Shown here: positions 34,069-42,287 of the stretch, piece after piece
Layout of the letters: each line of letters begins with the position of its first letter
Position numbering within the stretch: the stretch's first letter is position 1
Assembly: GCF_002150685.1 (NCBI RefSeq)
Contig: NZ_MSSW01000061.1
Span: 1 to 46,319 of the forward strand
Length of the DNA: 46,319 bases
Direction of reading: 5' to 3'
Source of the DNA: Algoriphagus antarcticus
GTDB taxonomy: Bacteria > Bacteroidota > Bacteroidia > Cytophagales > Cyclobacteriaceae
Position numbers and translations under genes: made by a program
The notes under the pieces: generated by a model
The model's input: only the letters and a program-made list of their open reading frames with translations
Databases searched by the model: none
What the model was told of the DNA's origin: nothing

Positions 34069-34105
34069 CATCCTGTTTATTAAATTCCTTAAACACATTA
34101 AAAAA

Positions 34106-34477
34106 ATGTTCCAAAGAAATTACGAGACGGTATTCATTTTAACTCCCGTTTTATCTGATGTTCAGATGAAGGATACTGTCGACAAGTTTGTGAACTTGTT
34201 AAAAGAACTGGGGGCAGACGTTATTAATGTGGAAAATTGGGGTCTAAAGAAGATGGCTTACGCTATTGAGAAAAAGACTACAGGTTTCTACATTATGGTT
34301 GAATTCAAGGCCGATCCTACGCTCATCCACAAATTCGAAGTAGAATTTAGAAGAGAAGAGAAAGTGATGAGATTCTTGACTACTGTTTTGGATAAGCATT
34401 CTATTGTTTATGCCGAAAGAAGAAGAAAAGGAGAGTTTAACAAAAAAGTTGAAGCTAAGGAGGAAGCCACCAAATGA
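34106..34477 (+). CDS. rpsF: Small ribosomal subunit protein bS6
   Basis: A 123-residue product with the S6 start RNYETVFILTPVLSDVQMKD, GLKKMAYAIEKKTTGFYIMV (~47-66) and the RREEKVMRFLTTVLDKH strand. A Lys/Glu-rich tail follows. It binds S18 on the 30S platform. It overlaps rpsR by four bases (ATGA), in the usual order S6-S18-L9. Confidence 0.98.
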   Translation: MFQRNYETVFILTPVLSDVQMKDTVDKFVNLLKELGADVINVENWGLKKMAYAIEKKTTGFYIMVEFKADPTLIHKFEVEFRREEKVMRFLTTVLDKHSIVYAERRRKGEFNKKVEAKEEATK

Positions 34478-34725
34478 CATTAGTTAACGAGCCAATCAAT
34501 AGAGGCGAAATCAGAAAAAAGTATTGCCGATTCAAAAAGCACGGCATCAAGTACATTGACTACAAGGATCCTAACTTCTTGTTGAAATTTGTCAATGAGC
34601 AAGGTAAAATTCTTCCAAGAAGACTTACTGGCAACTCTGCGAAATTTCAGAGAAAAGTGGCTCAGGCCATCAAAAAAGCAAGACATTTGGCTTTGTTGCC
34701 ATTCGTAACCGATGGGTTGAAATAA
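34474..34725 (+). CDS. rpsR: Small ribosomal subunit protein bS18
   Basis: An 83-residue product with the S18 core KKYCRFKKHGIKYIDYKDPN, then KILPRRLTGNSAKFQRKVAQ and AIKKARHLALLPFV. A single Cys is present rather than a zinc-binding set. Translationally coupled to rpsF; rplI follows after 39 bases. Confidence 0.98.
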   Translation: MTLVNEPINRGEIRKKYCRFKKHGIKYIDYKDPNFLLKFVNEQGKILPRRLTGNSAKFQRKVAQAIKKARHLALLPFVTDGLK

Positions 34726-34764
34726 TTCGGTCTTGTATCGTCCAATCACAAAAGATCATTACAA

Positions 34765-35208
34765 ATGGAAATCATACTAAAAACAGACATCAAAGGTCTT
34801 GGCTATAAGAATGACTTGGTAGCTGTAAAACCAGGATACGGAAGAAACTACCTGATCCCTCAGGGTTTCGCAGTACTTGCAACTGGCTCTAACAAGAAAA
34901 TTCTTGCTGAGAATATCAAGCAAGCTGCTCACAAAGCAGAAAAGATTAAAACTGAAGCTCAGAATATCGCTGAAAAACTTGAGGCCCTTACATTGGAAAT
35001 CAAAGCGAAAATCGGTGAATCAGGTAAAATCTTCGGTAAAGTAACTACACTTCAGATTGCTGATGCACTAGCATCTCAAGGTATCGACATCGACAGAAAG
35101 AAAATCTCAATCAATACACCTGTAGATGGTGCTGGAGAATTTGAGGCAGAGGTTGATCTTCACAGAGAAGTGAAAACTAACGTTAAATTCAACGTGTCAG
35201 GAGAATAA
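34765..35208 (+). CDS. rplI: Large ribosomal subunit protein bL9
   Basis: A 147-residue product with N-terminal domain MEIILKTDIKGLGYKNDLVA and VKPGYGRNYLIPQGFAVLA (the RNA-binding loop), a long connecting helix (~40-75), and C-terminal IGESGKIFGKVTTLQIADAL. It closes the S6-S18-L9 operon ahead of a strong terminator. Confidence 0.98.
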   Translation: MEIILKTDIKGLGYKNDLVAVKPGYGRNYLIPQGFAVLATGSNKKILAENIKQAAHKAEKIKTEAQNIAEKLEALTLEIKAKIGESGKIFGKVTTLQIADALASQGIDIDRKKISINTPVDGAGEFEAEVDLHREVKTNVKFNVSGE

Positions 35209-35230
35209 TCCTCTCACCTTGATAAAAAAT

Positions 35231-35258
35231 AAAAACCCCGAATTATCGGGGTTTTTTT
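35231..35258. terminator. Bidirectional terminator between rplI and a small minus-strand gene
   Basis: AAAAACCCCGA (35231-35241), ATTA, TCGGGG (35246-35251), TTTTTTT. A-runs and T-runs on both flanks serve both converging genes. Confidence 0.92.
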
Positions 35259-35262
35259 GTGC

Positions 35263-35508
35263 TTAATTCAATGCTATTTCAAGGCTCTCTACCAATTTCT
35301 TGGACACTGCCTTGGCGTTCTTTTCTCTAGCCTCTTCGAAAATCGCTAAAGCTTGTTGACCTTTTTCAATCACTCCCACAGGATTTTGATCATTTTGGAA
35401 GCTGACCCAGCACCAAGAAAGCTCTGATGCTACGGCTTCGCCTGATTTCAACTTAGCTAATTTCTGCAACACTTCAGGAAGTATCTTTTCTAATTTCTCA
35501 ACTTGCAT
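35263..35508 (-). CDS. Small helical hypothetical protein
   Basis: An 81-residue product, predicted all-helical: MQVEKLEKILPEVLQKLAKL, then ELSWCWVSFQNDQNPVG, then EKGQQALAIFEEAREKNAKA. The central WCW segment probably packs two helices together. It is soluble, with no known family to my knowledge. The start is at an ATG preceded by an AT-rich leader, and it has its own terminator. Confidence 0.72.
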   Translation of the reverse strand: MQVEKLEKILPEVLQKLAKLKSGEAVASELSWCWVSFQNDQNPVGVIEKGQQALAIFEEAREKNAKAVSKKLVESLEIALN

Positions 35509-35825
35509 GACAATTAAAGGTTTGGTAGTTTTTCAATATTTTAACAAAAATGAACAAATATTTCTGAATAAGCAATACAAACGCCTCACTGTTAACAATA
35601 TCACAATTTTGAGCTACTAGTATTCCGTTTTCTGGAATATTGATTTCATCCCAAATTCACTCGGACTGCATTTAAACCAAATTTAAAGTCTCATTATTTT
35701 CAGCTGATTCAAAGGCAATTAGCTGAAAAACACAAAAATGTTTACGGGCTAGTTTGGAAAAAATGAAGCAAGACTTTACCTTTGTGACACTTTAAGAAAG
35801 GCTCTCGGGAAATCTTAAACGAAAC
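35509..35825. other. 320-base intergenic region before tRNA-Gln
   Basis: No gene supported. It should hold promoters for the small minus-strand gene and for the tRNA. No integrase, att-like duplication of the tRNA end, or other mobile signature is seen. Confidence 0.45.
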
Positions 35826-35898
35826 TGGCTTATGGTGTAACTGGCAACACGTCTGATTTTGGTTCAGAAGAGTCCAGGTTCGAGCCCTGGTAAGCCAA
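35826..35898 (+). tRNA. tRNA-Gln (anticodon TTG)
   Basis: The acceptor stem TGGCTTA (35826-35832) pairs with TAAGCCA (35891-35897), discriminator A at 35898. The weak T1-A72 first pair is a known glutamine identity feature. The anticodon arm is TCTGA-TTTTGGT-TCAGA, giving anticodon TTG. The T arm is CCAGG-TTCGAGC-CCTGG. CCA is not encoded (ACA follows). Confidence 0.96.
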
Positions 35899-35907
35899 CA
35901 AAAAAAT

Positions 35908-35937
35908 AAAAAACCGCTATATCAGCGGTTTTTTTTT
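35908..35937 (+). terminator. Terminator of tRNA-Gln
   Basis: AAACCGCT (35911-35918), ATATC, AGCGGTTT (35924-35931), followed by T to 35937. Flanking A-run allows use from the opposite strand by the aminotransferase gene as well. Confidence 0.9.
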
Positions 35938-35961
35938 ATTCCTTTTTTAAAGCGTCATAGC

Positions 35962-37119
35962 TCATTTCATTGATCTGCTAGAATCCAATACCTCTATCAA
36001 CTTCTCAATATCCACTCCTGTATTAAACACATTCACGGACACCCGCAAATTGCCTCCACGATTAGATACAGAAACCTTATTTCTCTGCAGATTGCTTTTC
36101 AAAAGCTCAGTATCAATATCCTTAGGGAGTTTCAACCCAAAAAGATGATAAGAAGTATAATGCTCCTCTTCTAGGACAATATCCCTGCTTTTCAGATAGT
36201 CATATAGGGGTATGGTGAGGGTGTGGCAATAGTTCTCTATTTCCGGCACAGTCCATTCATTGATCTGTTTCAGAGCTTCATTCAACATAGGCAAAAGGAT
36301 AAAGTTGCTCATCTCGCCTATATTGTATCGACCAGAATCCTCGGTGTACTCATGATCGTATTTTGTCAGATTGGCAAAATCCTGAGAATTGGTGCGGTTC
36401 AGCCAAGACTCCTCCAGGGGCTGGCCACCGTCAAATGCATGACCGAAATAGGAAATCCCTATACCATAAGGACCAAAAAGCCATTTGTAGCTGGCACAGA
36501 TCAAAGCGTCAATCTTAAAGCGCTTCACGTCCATCAGAGCTGCACCAGTGGATTGAGTACCATCCACGATAAAGATCGCGCCCACAGTTTTACATTTTTG
36601 ACCTATACTTTCCAGGTCAAACTTCAACCCATTCATCCAGTGCACAGAAGACATCAGCACCACAGCTGTCTCAGAAGTGATACTTTCCAGCAAGTTCTTA
36701 TTCCAACTTTTCCCTGGCGTAGGAGCATCTTTATCAGGACCAATCACTTTAAGCGCAGCTTGATTCTTATCACACCAAGATTTCAGAGAAAAATACCCGC
36801 TAGGAAATTCGTCTTCCAATACAATCGCATGCTGACCTGGAGCACAAGGGATATTACTTAATGCAGTAGCAAAACCATAAGAACTTGATGGAATAAGTGC
36901 GACTTGTAGCGGATCACAATTCACTAACTCAGCAAATCGTTTTTTCACTTCCTTTGGCAAAATGAAAAAATCTTCTGGAGCTATACTCACAGGATTTCTT
37001 TCCCTAATGAGCGCTTCTATTGCAGCTTGCTCAGCTGACTTCATGAGCGGCCCCTTAAACCCACAATTGAGGTAGTGTATTTCTGGATCGAGACTAAAGC
37101 GGTGTTTCTGAGAATCCAT
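35962..37119 (-). CDS. PLP-dependent aminotransferase class V-fold enzyme
   Basis: The start is set at ATG 37119 (MDSQKHRFSLDPEIHYLNCG), because these enzymes begin just before the LN(C/N)G loop; a start at 37182 would add 21 unrelated residues. The 385-residue product has HAIVLEDEFPSGYFSLKSW, the PLP-binding IFIVDGTQSTGAALMDV (Asp186, Gln189) and the Schiff-base lysine 212 in ICASYKWLFGPYGIG. The type resembles cysteine desulfurase/kynureninase-like proteins with unknown substrate. It stands alone and shares a terminator region with tRNA-Gln. Confidence 0.87.
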   Translation of the reverse strand: MDSQKHRFSLDPEIHYLNCGFKGPLMKSAEQAAIEALIRERNPVSIAPEDFFILPKEVKKRFAELVNCDPLQVALIPSSSYGFATALSNIPCAPGQHAIVLEDEFPSGYFSLKSWCDKNQAALKVIGPDKDAPTPGKSWNKNLLESITSETAVVLMSSVHWMNGLKFDLESIGQKCKTVGAIFIVDGTQSTGAALMDVKRFKIDALICASYKWLFGPYGIGISYFGHAFDGGQPLEESWLNRTNSQDFANLTKYDHEYTEDSGRYNIGEMSNFILLPMLNEALKQINEWTVPEIENYCHTLTIPLYDYLKSRDIVLEEEHYTSYHLFGLKLPKDIDTELLKSNLQRNKVSVSNRGGNLRVSVNVFNTGVDIEKLIEVLDSSRSMK

Positions 37120-37299
37120 AAGATTTGATTTAGTTAGAGCATTAAAATTTACTATACTAAATGTATTTCCACATTTAGCCAACTGCCAAATGTAAAACTA
37201 GCATAGGATGTGTCTAAAGTACACGATGAGGTATCATCGGTCACCCGTCATCTGTCATCCAGCCAATTCACAAAGTTTTTGCTAGTAATCAGTATAAAG
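37120..37299. other. Short intergenic region with GTCATC-like units
   Basis: CGGTCACCCGTCATCTGTCA (37239-37258) is a short degenerate run of GTCA(T/C)C units, similar in style to the GGTC-rich flanks of the dispersed repeat at 2.3 and 22.6 kb. No gene. Confidence 0.4.
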
Positions 37300-38016
37300 T
37301 CACCCTAACACACGTAATCTATAAGCGTTCATCGCATATTTCCCCAAATGCTCTGTCAAGCGATAATTTGCAATCGCCCCTACTCCTGCCCCAACAATTG
37401 GGATCAACTGCGCCAGTTTCGCAAGATCGATGTAATCTCTGTAATCCAATTGAAAAGTCTTCCAATCAAACTCCTTGAGGTCACTGGGCAAAGTGCCCCT
37501 ATATTCCTCCCAATTTTCCACAAGTCCTATCAGATCATTCCTTCTTTGCTGACTGGAAAAACTAAGTTGGAAAACATACAGCAAAAACAGACGCTCGTGG
37601 TAATCCTTGGTATCAAAACCATATAGTGCTGCGATATCAAAAAGCATTTTCATTTTGATAGTTAGAAAAGCAGGAAAATCGGCAAAACCTAACAAAATCC
37701 CTCCTGCGCCAGTGAGTGCACCTTCCACAGAAGCCGTATTTCGATACCACTTAATTCTGCTTCGCACTTTGAACTCACGCTGCTTGAATGAAAGGCTTTC
37801 ATGTGGCTTTGGCACAATCCAGCTGGAACCTGTAATCACTACTTTGACAATATTTTCTATTGCGGCAGTAATGGCTTTGTGTACCTTATCAGGAATCCAG
37901 CTATTGATTTTATTCTGAACACCATGCGTAAGCCTCCCGCCCAGACTTGGCTTTTTTTTCATTCTATACTGCCAAAGCGCCAGTTCCGCATGGGCATAAT
38001 GTAAATAGGAGTCCAT
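37300..38016 (-). CDS. EcsC family protein
   Basis: The ATG at 38016 (MDSYLHYAHAELALWQYRMK) is preferred; a TTG at 38061 would extend it by 15 residues. About 238 residues. The EcsC-family core is here: VEGALTGAGGILLGFADFPA followed by TIKMKMLFDIAALYGFD (~98-135), and the Gly-rich C-terminal amphipathic segment LAQLIPIVGAGVGAIANYRL. EcsC lies beside an ABC transporter in Bacillus, but its own biochemical function is unknown. Transcribed in the same direction as the upstream 38091 gene with a 74-base gap. Confidence 0.82.
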   Translation of the reverse strand: MDSYLHYAHAELALWQYRMKKKPSLGGRLTHGVQNKINSWIPDKVHKAITAAIENIVKVVITGSSWIVPKPHESLSFKQREFKVRSRIKWYRNTASVEGALTGAGGILLGFADFPAFLTIKMKMLFDIAALYGFDTKDYHERLFLLYVFQLSFSSQQRRNDLIGLVENWEEYRGTLPSDLKEFDWKTFQLDYRDYIDLAKLAQLIPIVGAGVGAIANYRLTEHLGKYAMNAYRLRVLG

Positions 38017-38090
38017 AAAATCAATTTTGTTAACCTTACTATCAAACGGATTTCTGACCAATAGTTCCTATGCTCAACTTATTTACTGAA

Positions 38091-38837
38091 TCATTCATCA
38101 AATCCAGGCCGAATAAATTGATCATATTTCGGAACTAGAGCGGTTAGCAGTTTCCTCGATTTCTCCAAAAGAACCAGCAAGCTCAAAATTGAATCTTGCT
38201 CATCTTCCATTACATCAAGCAACATTTTCCATGCTTGCATACTTCTCTCCATTGAGATCATAGCGATCTTCGCCGAGCCGTTATAACTTTTCTCTTCTTC
38301 AGGATACTCTTCCCAAAAGTCACCTGAAAGATCGTTAAGCACTCTTTTTGACTTCACATGGATAAAAAACAAATACCATTTAATCACTTCAAGAGCCTCA
38401 TCAATCTTTGCCTTTTGAGCTTGAGCTTCAGAAACCTGCATCAATCCAAGATTTACTTGACGCGCTAATTCTTCCAAATAGCCGTTGATCTTTGACGACT
38501 CCAGCCAATCCTTTCCCTCAAATAAATACTGGTCAGTAATCATACTCAGTGGATGCTCATCCAGCATTTTATCTTCCTCTTCCAAAGAAGTGTCGTTTTT
38601 ACTATCCTCTATAATGTGATCAATATCAATCCCATGCTCCTCAGCCATGGCATGAAGCATCTCCAGAGTCTCTTTGAAATTCTCAGACAAGGCATTCCAA
38701 AAGTCTTCTGGGGATTTTAAGTCTCTTATTTGCTCTCGCTCAAAGACTCTACATCTCGCAGTGAAAGCACAACGCTCGCACCAGCGATCACACCAATTAT
38801 GTATTCCTGGGATAAAAGCTGAATCGTCGTCATCCAT
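38091..38837 (-). CDS. Hypothetical protein with N-terminal Cys cluster
   Basis: The 248-residue product has a cysteine cluster near the N-terminus, HNWCDRWCERCAFTARCRVF (14-33), spaced C-x3-C-x2-C-x5-C, suited to binding zinc or an iron-sulfur cluster. The remainder is acidic and helical, with two longer helix pairs (NLGLMQVSEAQAQKAKIDEA; ISMERSMQAWKMLLDVMEDE). No membrane segment. I do not recognise a family name. It likely forms a small operon with the EcsC-family gene. Confidence 0.75.
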   Translation of the reverse strand: MDDDDSAFIPGIHNWCDRWCERCAFTARCRVFEREQIRDLKSPEDFWNALSENFKETLEMLHAMAEEHGIDIDHIIEDSKNDTSLEEEDKMLDEHPLSMITDQYLFEGKDWLESSKINGYLEELARQVNLGLMQVSEAQAQKAKIDEALEVIKWYLFFIHVKSKRVLNDLSGDFWEEYPEEEKSYNGSAKIAMISMERSMQAWKMLLDVMEDEQDSILSLLVLLEKSRKLLTALVPKYDQFIRPGFDE

Positions 38838-39064
38838 GGATCAATGAAAAAGGGTGATTGGTATGCATACGTTTAAGGTAAAAAAGATTTATGAATTAAG
38901 CCTTCAGAAATCAGGAAACAATCCAAACCCAACTTCTGGGTGAGAAAGACAACTCTGGCCGACGCACATGTCACAAGAACGGCAGTAGTAAGGTTTTTCT
39001 AACAATCAACTATACCTCTCTGTGAAAAACTTTGCGTCCACCACGGTTTAAAATAATCATAAAA
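38838..39064. other. Intergenic leader of the Cys-cluster gene
   Basis: About 230 bases without a gene; presumably the promoter of the 38091-37300 unit. Confidence 0.4.
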
Positions 39065-39090
39065 AAAACCGCCTCTCTCAAGGCGGTTTT
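39065..39090 (-). terminator. Terminator of the M14 peptidase gene
   Basis: AAAACCGCCT (39065-39074), six-base loop, AGGCGGTTTT (39081-39090). On the minus strand a run of eight T follows the stem (complement of the A-run beginning near 39059). Confidence 0.9.
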
Positions 39091-39112
39091 CAATAATTAG
39101 AAACTAGTGTGC

Positions 39113-41833
39113 TTATTTATACAATCCGTTGAACAGCATCTTAAATGTGCCGTGAGATTGAGCTCTGAAAGTGATCTCTGGACCAAAAGCATAGAATTTA
39201 CCTTTCCCGATTTGAGCTTCAAAGGCCGTTACACCATTTTTCAGGTAAGATTGTCCCCAAGCCCAGCCACTTCTCAAAGGCTCTTCTTCTCCAAACCATG
39301 CAATTGGCTTTACTCCCATATTTCCGGCGCTTGGTGAAAGCTTAAATACTGGGCTTCTATTGAACATGATGTAAGCTTCCTCTCCCATGCCATAATTAAT
39401 AGGAACAGAATTATCTACATGCATCTCAAGCACGGAGCCTGGCACGTAGTATTTCTCGCCACTTAATGACTTGGCTTTTCCATTTGCTCCTATCTCAACC
39501 AATGCATCTTCCACAGGCAGACCAAGATGAAATGCTAGATCGGTAGCTGATCCTACAGTAATGACTTCTCCTCCCGCCTCGATGAATGTCTTTATTTGAG
39601 AGACAGACGTGTCTGCAGAGAAACTGCCTAGCATATGATGATACTTCTCCTCGATTTCTTCAGGCTTCGGCTGGGATCTGGAATAACCACGGGAGCCTAC
39701 ACTTGGAATCCCAGAACTTATAAACAGCATCACATCATACTTTTCTTTCAAATCTCCTGCATCAATTTCCTGAGGAAATACCAATTGATATTCAAAATGA
39801 AATTGCTCCAGCATCCAACGAACCCAACCAGATGGCATAGAGCCGCCATAATAATCATATAAAGCAATTCGAGCTGGCTGAATTTGAATAGCGCCTTTAG
39901 GCATAGTCGCAGGAACTGGATAAACTCCATATTCCTTCGCTGCTACATCCAGTTGTTTTTTACCTCCAATTACATAAAAGGAACCAGCAGGTAATCCATC
40001 TATCATTGCAGTGGTTCTATAAACCTTCACTTTTGCTTTTAGCAAATCGTTCACTGCCATGAAACTGTTGTTGTTTCGTACATCAAGTAAATAGCCGGAA
40101 CCGTTTGCTAGCATTTTTGCCGGGGGCGATTGGATCTCACCATAAGGAATTCGCTCAAATGGACCTTCAAAGCCTACATATAACTTATCTACCTCTACTC
40201 CCATTTGCAAAGCCAACGTCCAGCCTGCCGCATCATATGGACGGATGGGAGGCCCGCCTGGGTAAAGAAAATCATTCGGATGATCTTGTGGCTCAAACAT
40301 ATCTATCACATGCGGACGGAATGCCTGAGCTGTTTTCACGATGAATGAATTAGCTGGATAAGTTTTTCCATTTACAGTAAAGTCTTCGGTAGCTTTTTCC
40401 ACCAAAATCCCTGACTTAATCAAAGCATTCATAAATTTCACTGCCGTAGGAAAATCAGGTTGATCAGAAGAGAGGATATAACCTCTAGGATCTCTATTTA
40501 CAGGATCCATATAAACGGAATCATAAAATTGAGATGGCAAACCAGATCTATTTCCATAGTTTATATCTTCTTTATCCTCATCTTCTTTTGTCTTTTTGGA
40601 CTTGGCAAATGCATCCTCGACCGCCTGCGCATATTTCGGGTACATGGTCCAGTTGTCCTGGCTGCCCTTTTCAATGGACTTTCTCCCCATCAAGTATATA
40701 TTCAATAGCAGTTCATCTCCATGTCGTACAGCATGATTCAGGATTGCGTAATTCAAGGAAACAGAATAGTCAATAGACTGTCTGAAATGCCAGTCCTGAG
40801 GCGTCACTGGATAAGGAGTCCCATTATTTGGGATTAAACGATCTGGCACCAAAGGCACCTTTGAAGGAGTAGGATTCCCTATTATTTCGGTGAGAATCCC
40901 TATGATATTATGATAGTAAGGGGTTGTTCTCAGTCCACCATTCCACCAAGTAGAAAACACAGAACCGTCTAATCTTGTGTAGCCAGGTCTATCTTCTTGA
41001 TGCATTCTATTGATCATTGCTGCGCCTACAGCATCGAGGCTCGTGATAACTAGCGGATCAAACACATGATTAAAAGGATCACGGTAAGGAGGTCCCGCCA
41101 CTACCGTTCCAGCTGGGCCTGTTTGGTGGTGATTGTAAATAATCTGAGGTATCCACTCCACGTACTGCTGAAGTGACATATTCGACGCTTCGCTCATGTT
41201 ATTCATGTAGAAATCACGATTGTTATCATGCCCCACATATTTCTGATAGAGAATAGGGATATTCTGATCCCGAGCTTCTTGATCATCTTTTCTCATGTAC
41301 CAATCGGACATGATTTCCATCCCATCAGGATTCGCATGAACAAGCAAAATGATCACATCATCCAGAATTTTCAGCGTCTCTGCATCATCTCTTGAAGCTA
41401 ATTGATAAAAAGTCTCGATCAACTGATGCGGCCCTACTACTTCATTTGCATGTAAACCTCCATCAATCCATACGACAGGCTTACCTTCTACAGAAAGCTT
41501 CTCTGCTTCTTCTCTGGTGATTTCTGCATGGGCAAGCTTACGAGATATTTCTTTGTACTGATCTAGCTTCTCAAAATTGGCAGGTGCAGTCACGATCAAC
41601 ATCGGTTGTGATCTGCCGTATTCGGTTTTACCTATTTCCACCATTCTCACGCGGTCACTCGCTTGAGCTACTTTCTTAAAGTAAGCTTCTGTTTGCGAGA
41701 AATTGGCAAGCTTGTAATCATCTCCTATTTCAAAGCCAAAGTGAGCTTTCGGCGTCGGAACGTTTTGTGCAAATACTCCTAACGAAAAGCATATTAACAG
41801 AACAATTAGAGTAGTTTTTAATCTCATAAGCAT
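39113..41833 (-). CDS. Secreted M14-family zinc carboxypeptidase
   Basis: The 906-residue product has a signal peptide ending in SLGVFAQ (a second ATG two codons in, 41827, is equally good). The M14 zinc site is GGLHANEVVGPHQLIE: His128-x-x-Glu131. A later NHHQTGPAG provides the third ligand region. The catalytic part runs to about residue 400. The remaining ~500 residues are the family-specific extension found in large Bacteroidota M14 proteins, including a Rossmann-like domain (DVMLFISSGIPSVGSRGYSR, FIEAGGEVITVGSATDLAF). No T9SS sorting domain is seen at the end, so it is probably periplasmic. It likely degrades peptides for nutrition. Confidence 0.92.
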   Translation of the reverse strand: MLMRLKTTLIVLLICFSLGVFAQNVPTPKAHFGFEIGDDYKLANFSQTEAYFKKVAQASDRVRMVEIGKTEYGRSQPMLIVTAPANFEKLDQYKEISRKLAHAEITREEAEKLSVEGKPVVWIDGGLHANEVVGPHQLIETFYQLASRDDAETLKILDDVIILLVHANPDGMEIMSDWYMRKDDQEARDQNIPILYQKYVGHDNNRDFYMNNMSEASNMSLQQYVEWIPQIIYNHHQTGPAGTVVAGPPYRDPFNHVFDPLVITSLDAVGAAMINRMHQEDRPGYTRLDGSVFSTWWNGGLRTTPYYHNIIGILTEIIGNPTPSKVPLVPDRLIPNNGTPYPVTPQDWHFRQSIDYSVSLNYAILNHAVRHGDELLLNIYLMGRKSIEKGSQDNWTMYPKYAQAVEDAFAKSKKTKEDEDKEDINYGNRSGLPSQFYDSVYMDPVNRDPRGYILSSDQPDFPTAVKFMNALIKSGILVEKATEDFTVNGKTYPANSFIVKTAQAFRPHVIDMFEPQDHPNDFLYPGGPPIRPYDAAGWTLALQMGVEVDKLYVGFEGPFERIPYGEIQSPPAKMLANGSGYLLDVRNNNSFMAVNDLLKAKVKVYRTTAMIDGLPAGSFYVIGGKKQLDVAAKEYGVYPVPATMPKGAIQIQPARIALYDYYGGSMPSGWVRWMLEQFHFEYQLVFPQEIDAGDLKEKYDVMLFISSGIPSVGSRGYSRSQPKPEEIEEKYHHMLGSFSADTSVSQIKTFIEAGGEVITVGSATDLAFHLGLPVEDALVEIGANGKAKSLSGEKYYVPGSVLEMHVDNSVPINYGMGEEAYIMFNRSPVFKLSPSAGNMGVKPIAWFGEEEPLRSGWAWGQSYLKNGVTAFEAQIGKGKFYAFGPEITFRAQSHGTFKMLFNGLYK

Positions 41834-41869
41834 ATGGGTCGGTTTATTCGTTGTCTAAAATAGCACGAA

Positions 41870-41902
41870 AAAAGAGGCTACCGTTGATTGATAGCCTCTT
41901 TT
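41870..41902 (-). terminator. Terminator-like hairpin in the leader of the M14 peptidase gene
   Basis: AAAAGAGGCTA (41870-41880) pairs with TAGCCTCTTTT (41892-41902) around an 11-base loop. On the minus strand the stem is followed by TTTTTT (including 41867-41872), so it would stop minus-strand transcription 37 bases before the peptidase start: an attenuator, or the end of a short upstream RNA. Confidence 0.65.
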
Positions 41903-42235
41903 CCTGAAATTTTACAGGACTGGAAAATAGAGTCAATGAGCTAATCAATCTGAGATCAAACAATTTACACAAAAAACACCCAAGCTTTTAATTCATGACT
42001 AGTTGAAGTGCAGACTAACTATCAACTAGTACATATTGCTTAATTCAATAATTATCTTTTCTGATTATCCGCTTTTGTGCCAGTAGCCAGTAATAAACCA
42101 AATGGCCTCGGCTAGGATCGGCCACCGGTTTAAGAATAAGTCACGGGATTTTCAGCATTTGCTAAAATAGTTTTAGAAAACAAAGTTATCTTCTGAATCA
42201 ACTCGCAACACCCTAGCCATCCGATCAAAAATTAT

Positions 42236-42243
42236 TACTTTTG
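42236..42243 (+). promoter_or_regulatory. Bacteroidota -7 element (TACTTTTG) for prs
   Basis: A perfect TAnnTTTG, 44 bases before the prs ATG. No TTTG at -33 spacing. Confidence 0.5.
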
Positions 42244-42287
42244 ATCTTAAATCCTTTCCACATCTTTCCCGAAAAAAATCCCTGACC

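Larger units (their letters stand above)
41834..42287. other. 450-base intergenic region between divergent M14 and prs genes
   Basis: Contains a terminator-like hairpin (41870-41902), a possible minus-strand -7 element (TAACTTTG, complement of 42181-42188) and the prs -7 element at 42236. No coding frame is supported. Confidence 0.5.

Noticed and set aside
35826..35898. tRNA-Gln as an integration site of a mobile element
   Set aside because: There is no integrase gene and no repeated tRNA 3' end nearby; the flanks are ordinary core genes.
36223..36861. 212-codon plus-strand frame
   Set aside because: It is fully antisense to the class-V aminotransferase-fold gene, which has the PLP lysine and Asp/Gln motif; the plus frame has no motif.
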